Source of the DNA: Arthrobacter sp. Y81
Lineage (GTDB): Bacteria > Actinomycetota > Actinomycetes > Actinomycetales > Micrococcaceae
DNA: 64,000 bases
Assembly (NCBI RefSeq): GCF_002929335.1
Contig: NZ_PJIL01000001.1
Location: 496,001-560,000 of the forward strand
Reading direction: 5' to 3'
Below, piece by piece: positions 58,699 through 64,000 of this stretch. Each line of letters starts with the position of its first letter. Within the stretch, counting starts at the first letter, position 1. The notes beneath the pieces were generated by a model, which made no database searches, was not told where the DNA came from, and saw only the letters and a list, made by a program, of their open reading frames with translations. Both the position numbers and the translations under genes were made by a program.

Positions 58699-59499
58699 GT
58701 GACCACAACCTATGACTGCACGGCAGCCGACCAGCGGGCTGAAGGGCTGGAGCATGCCCAGCGGGCCATCCGCCAACACAAATGCGTGGTGTTCCCGACG
58801 GACACGGTTTATGGAATCGCCGCGGACGCCTTTTCGCCGCAGGCCGTCACCATGCTCCTCGTCTCGAAGGGCCGCAGCCGGCAGATGCCGCCGCCCGTCC
58901 TGATCCCGAGGCTCAATGCCCTGGACGGACTGGCAACTGATGTGCCCGCAGAGGCCCGCAAGCTTGCCGAGGCCTTCTGGCCGGGCGGCCTCACCATGAT
59001 TTTCCACGCACAGCCTTCGTTGGACTGGGACCTGGGTGAAACCAAGGGCACCGTGGCGTTGCGGATGCCGGCCGACGACGTCGCGCAGGACCTGCTGACG
59101 CTGACCGGACCCTTGGCGGTGTCCTCCGCGAACCGCACCGGCCAGCCGGCTGCCCGGACCGCCGCCGACGCCATGACCCAGCTCGCGGAATCGGTGGAGG
59201 TCTACCTCGAAGGCGGGCTGCGGCCGGCAGGCGACGGGGACGTTGAGGCTCTTCCGTCCACGATCGTCGACGCCACTGCACAGCCGCTCAGGGTGGTCCG
59301 CCAGGGTGCCATCACGCTGGAACGGCTCCGCGAGGTTGTCCCGGGCCTGTTGGACATTGACGGTATTGCCGCCGACGTCCCGGCGTCCGAACCGGAACCC
59401 GGCAATGAAATGGTGGCTGAACCGGAGCCGGCATCAGATGAGCCTGCTGAACCGGCTCCCGCTGCCCAACCGCGCGTGACGGGAACCGGCACCGAATGA
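58699..59499 (+). CDS. Threonylcarbamoyl-AMP synthase (Sua5/YrdC family)
   Basis: The enzyme makes threonylcarbamoyl-AMP for the t6A modification of ANN-decoding tRNAs. The 266-residue protein has the YrdC fold motifs CVVFPTDTVYGIAADAF, SKGRSRQMPPPVLIP, FWPGGLTMIF, ALRMPADDVAQDLL and PLAVSSANRTGQPAA. After about residue 215 the sequence is an acidic, Pro/Glu-rich tail with no fold. The start is GTG at 58699, 4 nt after prmC. The WecG-type gene overlaps its stop by 4 nt. Confidence 0.92.
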   Translation: MTTTYDCTAADQRAEGLEHAQRAIRQHKCVVFPTDTVYGIAADAFSPQAVTMLLVSKGRSRQMPPPVLIPRLNALDGLATDVPAEARKLAEAFWPGGLTMIFHAQPSLDWDLGETKGTVALRMPADDVAQDLLTLTGPLAVSSANRTGQPAARTAADAMTQLAESVEVYLEGGLRPAGDGDVEALPSTIVDATAQPLRVVRQGAITLERLREVVPGLLDIDGIAADVPASEPEPGNEMVAEPEPASDEPAEPAPAAQPRVTGTGTE

Positions 59500-60254
59500 T
59501 CATGACGCGGCAGCACATCCCTGTTCTTGGCGTGGACGCGACGCCACTCACCGTTTCCGAGATGACCGCGACGCTCAACCGCTTTGTCGCTGAAGGCGTC
59601 ACCCGCACGGTGGTGGGCCACAACCTGCACAGCGTGACGCTCTTCCATTCGGACCCGGAATTCCGCGCCCTCTACGAAGGCAGCGATGTGGTGCTGCTCG
59701 ACGGCGCCCCGGTCCTGTTGCTGTGGGGACGCTCGGGGGATGCGGACGGGCCGGTCATGGACTACCGGCTGGGCTCCACCGACTGGATCCCGGCCCTGGG
59801 GAATGTCGAAGGCCTCGAACGGATTGCCGTGATCGGCGCCGGAGCAGAGGCCAACGCCAAAGCAGTGGCGCGCCTGGCGGGGATCGTGCCGAATGCCAAG
59901 GTTGCCGGCATGCCCGGCGAAGGCTGGAACGACGACATTGAGGACCAGGCCGTGGCCTGGCTGGCGGAGCTTCGCCCGCAGCTGGTGCTGATCGGCCTCG
60001 GCATGCCCCTGCAGGAGATGGTTCTCCGCCGCCGGCTGGACGCCCTTCCCCCTGCCGTGTACTGCGCCGTGGGCGGAGCGATCGAACAGATTGCCGGTAT
60101 CCAGAAGCTGGCACCGCGCTGGCTCGGCCGCCTGGGCCTGGAATGGGCGTGGCGGCTCATGCTGCACCCGCGCAGGGTGGCTTACCGCGTGTTCGGTGAG
60201 CCGTGGGTGCTCCTGGCGCTCCTGATCCGCCGACGCTTTACGTCAAACCGCTAG
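59496..60254 (+). CDS. WecG/TagA/CpsF-family glycosyltransferase
   Basis: A 252-residue GT26 enzyme that adds a second sugar to a lipid-linked GlcNAc carrier. Conserved parts are VVGHNLHSVTLFHSDPEFRALY, DGAPVLLLWG, PGEGWNDDIEDQAVAWL, LVLIGLGMPLQEMVL and AVGGAIEQIAG. It starts inside the end of the Sua5 gene. WecA, which makes the lipid-linked GlcNAc acceptor, is 1.2 kb downstream, so the two probably act in one cell-wall polymer or linker pathway. Its C-terminus overlaps the convergent glycosyltransferase in a shared CTAG. Confidence 0.9.
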   Translation: MIMTRQHIPVLGVDATPLTVSEMTATLNRFVAEGVTRTVVGHNLHSVTLFHSDPEFRALYEGSDVVLLDGAPVLLLWGRSGDADGPVMDYRLGSTDWIPALGNVEGLERIAVIGAGAEANAKAVARLAGIVPNAKVAGMPGEGWNDDIEDQAVAWLAELRPQLVLIGLGMPLQEMVLRRRLDALPPAVYCAVGGAIEQIAGIQKLAPRWLGRLGLEWAWRLMLHPRRVAYRVFGEPWVLLALLIRRRFTSNR

Positions 60255-61147
60255 AACTTCTGGTCCTTCAGGGGTGCGAACCCCTTGCCGCGGAGTCCGG
60301 TGGAAAACGCCCGGAACCAGTCGGCCAGCCCGCGGAAGTCGCCGCGACGCAGGAAGTAGCCGAGGTAGCCGCCCACATCCGCCACGAGGGACTTGACCCG
60401 GAAGTGGCGGCGGATCAGGTAGCCGCGGTTCCGGTAATAGTAATAGCGCTTGAAAGCGGTCTCCGGAACAATCACGTGCCACCGGGCGCCGAAAACGTGC
60501 TTCGTCTCGGCAAACGCGTGCGGATGCGTGATGGCCGTCGTGGTTACCGTGCCGAACCGGATTCCCGCCTTGCGGAGCCTGATGGTGAAATCCACCTCGT
60601 CGCCGCGGATGAACAGCCGCATGTCGGGCAGGCCCACCTTGAAGAAGACGTCCGAACGGATCAGCGCGCCGTTGAAGAAGTGGCCGTCGTCGGGCAGGAA
60701 GCCGAGCTTCTCCACTTCCGCACGGTCATGCGTCACTTTGCCGTCGAGACGGAAGAAAAAGGACAGCCGATCAGGGTGGCCGGGCGCAGCCACGAGGGGG
60801 ACAACCGCGTCGAGGCCCCGCGACTCAGCCTCGCGGAGCAGCGTGGCGAGGCATTCCGGGTCGCCGGGCTCGGCGTCGTCGTCCATCATCCAGATCCAGT
60901 CCGCGCCGCTGGCCACGGCCTTGAGGATGGCCAGCGAGAAGCCGCCGGCGCCGCCCAGATTCGCTTCCGACCGGACATAGTCCACGTTGGAGTGCTCTTC
61001 CGCCACGTCCTTGGCGGGCACGGTGCCGCTGTCCACGAGGCAGATGGAACGGACAGGCGAAGTCTGCCTATTGATGGCATTCAGCAGAACGGCGAGCTCA
61101 CGGGGACGGTCAAACGTCACGGCAGCAACTGCAACCGACATGGACAT
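60251..61147 (-). CDS. Family 2 glycosyltransferase (GlfT/rhamnosyltransferase-like)
   Basis: A 298-residue inverting GT2 enzyme. The nucleotide-sugar region is VAVAAVTFDRPRELAVLLNAI, ANLGGAGGFSLAI is typical of galactofuranosyl- and rhamnosyltransferases, WIWMMDDDAEP carries the metal-binding acidic motif, and FIRGDEVDFTIRLRKAG is the acceptor or base region. It lacks clear membrane segments. The sugar is unknown; the resemblance to GlfT1 suggests cell-wall galactan or a related polymer. It converges on the WecG-type gene with overlapping stop codons. Confidence 0.88.
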   Translation of the reverse strand: MSMSVAVAAVTFDRPRELAVLLNAINRQTSPVRSICLVDSGTVPAKDVAEEHSNVDYVRSEANLGGAGGFSLAILKAVASGADWIWMMDDDAEPGDPECLATLLREAESRGLDAVVPLVAAPGHPDRLSFFFRLDGKVTHDRAEVEKLGFLPDDGHFFNGALIRSDVFFKVGLPDMRLFIRGDEVDFTIRLRKAGIRFGTVTTTAITHPHAFAETKHVFGARWHVIVPETAFKRYYYYRNRGYLIRRHFRVKSLVADVGGYLGYFLRRGDFRGLADWFRAFSTGLRGKGFAPLKDQKF

Positions 61148-61443
61148 TGCTGGTTCCTTTCAACACGGCCGCCGGTGGTTTTCCCGCCGGCATTGGGCCG
61201 TGTGACGCGAAGCCAGCAAGCCGTTGGCATTAGTATCTTGACTAGAGTCCACTGTAATACAGCCCTGTCAGGCACTACGCACTGCCTGCCGCGCGCACGG
61301 CGACGGAGAAGTTTCATTTATCGAAAGTCAGTTCCACAGCAATCCCGCCCGAGCTATCCCAGCCGCCCGGCATTGACCCGGCCGCAGGGATACACGCTGC
61401 CCGGGGCCGGTTCCGCTGACGGCGCGGGGAAGGTGGCGTCCCC
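61148..61443. other. Divergent promoter region between GT2 gene and wecA
   Basis: About 296 nt without a credible gene. It must hold the divergent promoters of the reverse GT2 gene and wecA. A relatively AT-rich patch with TTGACT and TAATAC lies at about 61235-61262, but their 11-nt spacing does not fit a standard promoter, so I name no specific site. Confidence 0.35.
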
Positions 61444-62604
61444 ATGATCATGTACCTGCTCATGATGCTGACTGCGGCCGTGGTGTCCTATGGCGCAACC
61501 TGGGGCGCACGCCTGGTTGGCAACAGGCTTCAACTGTTTTCGCCGATCCGCAGCCGCGACACGCACTCGCACAAGGTCTCCAGGCTGGGAGGCCTGGGCA
61601 TTTACGCAGGATTCCTGGTGGCGCTCTGTGTTGCCAGCCAGTCATTCTTCGTCAAAGACATCTACCGCGGCAACGCCTCCCCGTGGGGGGTCCTCGCCGG
61701 CGCGACGCTGATCGTCATAGTGGGCCTCGCCGACGACTTGTTGGACCTGCGGTGGTGGGTGAAGCTGATCGGCCAGAGCGCCGCAGCAATGGTGGTGGCC
61801 ATCTGGGGCGTCAGGATGGCCATTGTCCCGTTCGTACCGGAACCGATCATCCTCGAGAACGAGATTGTGAGCATAGTCCTCACCGCCGGTCTGATCGTGA
61901 CCACTATGAACGCCTTCAACTTCATCGACGGGCTCGACGGGCTGGCCGCCGGCGTTGCCATCATCGGCGGCGCTGCCTTCTTCCTGACGGCCTACTGGGT
62001 GCACCGCAACTCGGACGTGCTGGACAAGTCCGACCTCGCGACACTCCTGACCGCGGTCGTGGTGGGCAGCTGCGTGGGCTTCCTGCCGCACAACTGGTTT
62101 CCCTCGAAGATCTTCATGGGCGACTCCGGCGCCATGCTCATCGGCCTGCTCCTGGCCTCCGCAGGCATCGTGTCAACCGGCCAGATCACCTCCGGACTCT
62201 ATGACCGCGCCAACGGTATACCGACCATCATCCCCATCCTCCTGCCGTTCGCAGTGTTGTTCCTGCCGTTGCTGGACCTTGGCCTGGCTGTCGTTCGCCG
62301 CACGGCGCTGGGCCGTTCGCCCTGGTCCGCCGACCGCGGGCACCTCCATCACAAACTGATGGACATCGGATACTCCCACCGGACCGCCGTCGTCCTGATG
62401 TACATGTGGACGTGCATCCTGGCGTTCGGTGGCCTGGCATTCGCCATCTTCCCGTGGCAGACGGTGCTGGCCATGGATGTGGCCGCGGCGGCCGTTATGG
62501 CCGTGGTGACCGCATGGCCGTACCTTCGCGACAAGGCCCCGAAGCCCGGTCCGCGGTCGGAAGCAGAGGCCGAAGCCGAAGCCGAAGCAGCGGGGCAGGA
62601 ATGA
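61444..62604 (+). CDS. wecA: Polyprenyl-phosphate GlcNAc-1-phosphate transferase (WecA/Rfe)
   Basis: A 386-residue MraY-family membrane enzyme that starts lipid-linked cell-wall polymers by placing GlcNAc-1-phosphate on a polyprenyl carrier; mycobacterial WecA starts the arabinogalactan linker. About ten membrane segments are visible. Catalytic motifs are LADDLLDLRWWVKL, TTMNAFNFIDGLDGLAAG, FMGDSGAML and the HIHH-like DRGHLHHKLMDIGYSHR. The C-terminus is an acidic Glu/Ala tail. It lies upstream of the ATP synthase genes, as in mycobacteria. Confidence 0.94.
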   Translation: MIMYLLMMLTAAVVSYGATWGARLVGNRLQLFSPIRSRDTHSHKVSRLGGLGIYAGFLVALCVASQSFFVKDIYRGNASPWGVLAGATLIVIVGLADDLLDLRWWVKLIGQSAAAMVVAIWGVRMAIVPFVPEPIILENEIVSIVLTAGLIVTTMNAFNFIDGLDGLAAGVAIIGGAAFFLTAYWVHRNSDVLDKSDLATLLTAVVVGSCVGFLPHNWFPSKIFMGDSGAMLIGLLLASAGIVSTGQITSGLYDRANGIPTIIPILLPFAVLFLPLLDLGLAVVRRTALGRSPWSADRGHLHHKLMDIGYSHRTAVVLMYMWTCILAFGGLAFAIFPWQTVLAMDVAAAAVMAVVTAWPYLRDKAPKPGPRSEAEAEAEAEAAGQE

Positions 62605-62607
62605 GCG

Positions 62608-62648
62608 TTGACGTCGCTTTTCCGAATAATTTCTATCTCATGTAGAAT
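62608..62648 (+). promoter_or_regulatory. AT-rich promoter region of the ATP synthase operon
   Basis: Between wecA and the first atp-linked gene lies a short AT-rich stretch with TTGACG (62608-62613) and TAGAAT (62643-62648). They are too far apart to pair with each other, so TAGAAT probably uses the weak TTTTCC-like -35 near 62619. A promoter here is likely; its exact elements are not certain. Confidence 0.45.
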
Positions 62649-62711
62649 TCCAGTGCGGCCATTCGCCGCACCCACCCTTGCCAGCGCGCAGTACACGACG
62701 ATTGGGATCTC

Positions 62712-63203
62712 ATGACCTCCAACGCCGAACCCGGACCTAGCTCCGGCAACGGACCCGTTGGTGTCTCGGGCCCCACGAAGTCACTGTGGCTGCGGCTGTT
62801 GATTCTGAGCAGCGGCGCCGGGCTGGCCGGTCTTGTCCTCGCGGGAATACCGGCCGCCATCCTCAACGGCGCCGGGGGAGTGCTGTCCAGCACTTTCGGC
62901 GGCCTCCTGGTCATGGCCTTCTTCGCGATCAGCCTCCTGGTTGGCCATTTCGTCGGCCGGAACAATCCGTCAGGTGCCATCGGGGTCTTTGTCGTCACAT
63001 ACTTCGTCAAAGTCGTGGGTTTTGCCGTGGTGCTCTTTGTCATCGGCACACCCGACTGGCTCCACGACCGCTGGTTCCTGATTGGAGCCGTTGCCTGCGT
63101 CGTGTTCTGGCAGGCTGCCGAGATCTACGGTTTCAGCAAAGCCCGCTTCCGCATCTATAACGACCCCGAACCTGTGAAAGACGGCCATGATGAGCAGCCG
63201 TAA
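62712..63203 (+). CDS. ATP synthase-associated membrane protein, AtpI-like
   Basis: A 163-residue protein with four membrane segments (about 25-50, 58-80, 88-110 and 115-140), preceded by a Gly/Pro/Ser-rich start. It has no strong motif, but its position and topology match the small I-subunit-like protein before atpB in actinobacteria, thought to help assemble the c-ring. Its end overlaps the next gene by 17 nt, so the two are coupled. Confidence 0.7.
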   Translation: MTSNAEPGPSSGNGPVGVSGPTKSLWLRLLILSSGAGLAGLVLAGIPAAILNGAGGVLSSTFGGLLVMAFFAISLLVGHFVGRNNPSGAIGVFVVTYFVKVVGFAVVLFVIGTPDWLHDRWFLIGAVACVVFWQAAEIYGFSKARFRIYNDPEPVKDGHDEQP

Positions 63204-63519
63204 TTCCAAGCGCAAAAACGTGCGGCAAATCCCCAATTCCACGTCCGGTTCTCCCGGCGTATCTTCGGACGGCGGGGACGGCGGATACAACGCCGGCATC
63301 GCCGTCTTTAGCTACATAATTGGCGGAATCATCGTCTGGAGTTTGATAGGGTGGGGTCTGGATTATCTGTGGGGAACCCGCTGGATTGTGCTCGCAGGCG
63401 CTCTGCTTGGAGCTGCGGGAGGGTTCTATCTTTCTCATATGCACGGCCTCACCAGTAACAGAACGTCAACTGGTGAAGACAGTGCAGCCAGCGGCCCGTC
63501 CAAGGACGAGGAACAGTAA
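63187..63519 (+). CDS. AtpZ/AtpI-family protein
   Basis: A 110-residue protein with two membrane segments in AVFSYIIGGIIVWSLIGWGLDYLWG and WIVLAGALLGAAGGFYL, the AtpZ/AtpI hairpin. The GWGLDYLWGT sequence between the helices is characteristic. AtpZ proteins associate with F1Fo assembly or Mg2+/Ca2+ passage in other bacteria. It begins with two ATGs in a row (63187, 63190) inside the upstream gene's end. atpB follows 91 nt later. Confidence 0.85.
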   Translation: MMSSRNSKRKNVRQIPNSTSGSPGVSSDGGDGGYNAGIAVFSYIIGGIIVWSLIGWGLDYLWGTRWIVLAGALLGAAGGFYLSHMHGLTSNRTSTGEDSAASGPSKDEEQ

Positions 63520-63610
63520 TGCCTAACAATTTCACATGGGGAAGGGCGGTCATGAAGATCGCCGGACCCTCACCAACGCCCAATGATGGACACTGCAGAG
63601 AGGAAACGCG

Positions 63611-64000
63611 TTGATCGCGCTTGCGCTCCCGGCCCAAGATTCAGGAGAGTTCAATCCTCCTGGAATTGACGAAATGCACCTGCCGGCAATCCTGCCGTGG
63701 GGTGTAGCAGACGGATTCTCCAAGCAGATGCTGCTGGTAATCCTGTCGGTCGTCATTATCGCTACATTCTTTCTGCTAGCTGCGCGGAAGCAGCAGCTTG
63801 TTCCAGGCAAACTGCAGTTTGCAGGTGAGGCCGCCTACGGCTTCGTCCGCAACAGCATCGCCAAGGACATCATTGGCGGCAAGGACTTCATGAAGTACGT
63901 CCCGCTGTTGTTCAGCCTCTTCTTCTTCATCCTGGTGAACAACATCTACGGCGCCATCCCGGTGGTCCAGCTTCCGAGCTTCTCACACGTTGGCGGCGCC
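63611..64000 (+). CDS. atpB: ATP synthase subunit a (partial, runs off the window)
   Basis: The first 130 codons of the Fo a-subunit, which forms the proton half-channels. The start is TTG at 63611, preceded by GAGAGGA 6 nt upstream; a later in-frame ATG at 63674 is possible but has no ribosome site. The product opens MIALALPAQDSGEFNPPGI. The first membrane helix is LLVILSVVIIATFFLLA, followed by KLQFAGEAAYGFVRNSIAKD and FMKYVPLLFSLFFFILVNNIYG, both conserved in subunit a. The gene continues beyond base 64000. Confidence 0.93.
   Translation, partial: MIALALPAQDSGEFNPPGIDEMHLPAILPWGVADGFSKQMLLVILSVVIIATFFLLAARKQQLVPGKLQFAGEAAYGFVRNSIAKDIIGGKDFMKYVPLLFSLFFFILVNNIYGAIPVVQLPSFSHVGGA

Overview
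The window is high-GC actinobacterial chromosome, most like Arthrobacter/Pseudarthrobacter (Micrococcaceae). This is inferred from gene content and order, not from a database search. Supporting traits are a SigR-RsrA thiol-stress sigma/anti-sigma pair, a fused Kgd-type 2-oxoglutarate dehydrogenase, a GuaB1-type GMP reductase, the 24-residue ribosomal protein bL37, an Arg-rich extended Rho, a SAM-IV riboswitch, and the order argS-lysA-hom-thrC-thrB-rho-prfA-prmC-sua5-wecA-atpI-atpB, which matches mycobacteria closely. I see no insertion sequence, prophage, CRISPR array or large transferred island.

Layout. (1) 84-5653: prfB, ftsE-ftsX, an M23 peptidase with a coiled coil, smpB and the tmRNA gene ssrA (division, release factor 2 and ribosome rescue). 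(2) 5773-8724, reverse strand: two small unknown proteins, a damaged crcB pair (fluoride channel), an MntR-type regulator and a methyltransferase. (3) 8788-13962, reverse: a class V aminotransferase behind a SAM-IV riboswitch, hisN, rsgA and aroA. (4) 13969-19712: DoxX protein, sigR-rsrA, bL37, a PadR/DUF4097 operon with a twin-palindrome operator, a serine hydrolase lipoprotein and a degenerate SGNH protein. (5) 19872-28246: kgd and guaB1 diverging, then two CNNM/CorC-type membrane proteins. (6) 28274-31662: a zinc ABC importer with a long operator palindrome, and Zur. (7) 31790-36186: metallo-hydrolase, cysteine-synthase-like enzyme, sulfurtransferase, alcohol dehydrogenase and HIT protein. 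(8) 36262-44257: hrpA, WYL and GlxA regulators with clear inverted repeats, a 55-residue membrane peptide, an emfourin/protealysin pair and tRNA-Arg(CCG). (9) 44334-47229: a flavin electron-transfer set (NqrB/FNR fusion, ApbE, FMN-binding lipoprotein). (10) 47465-64000: argS, lysA and threonine genes, rho, prfA, prmC, Sua5, two glycosyltransferases, wecA and the start of the ATP synthase operon.

The genes connect in several ways. Both release factors, the methyltransferase that modifies their GGQ glutamine, tmRNA, SmpB and Rho are all here. Two promoters fit GGAAT-N18-GTT exactly, one before sigR and one before ssrA, which links thiol stress to ribosome rescue. No wholly new system is evident. 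The best leads are those SigR promoters, the decayed crcB locus, the riboswitch-controlled aminotransferase, the flavin cluster and several uncharacterised operators. All calls were made by eye; no alignment or folding was run.
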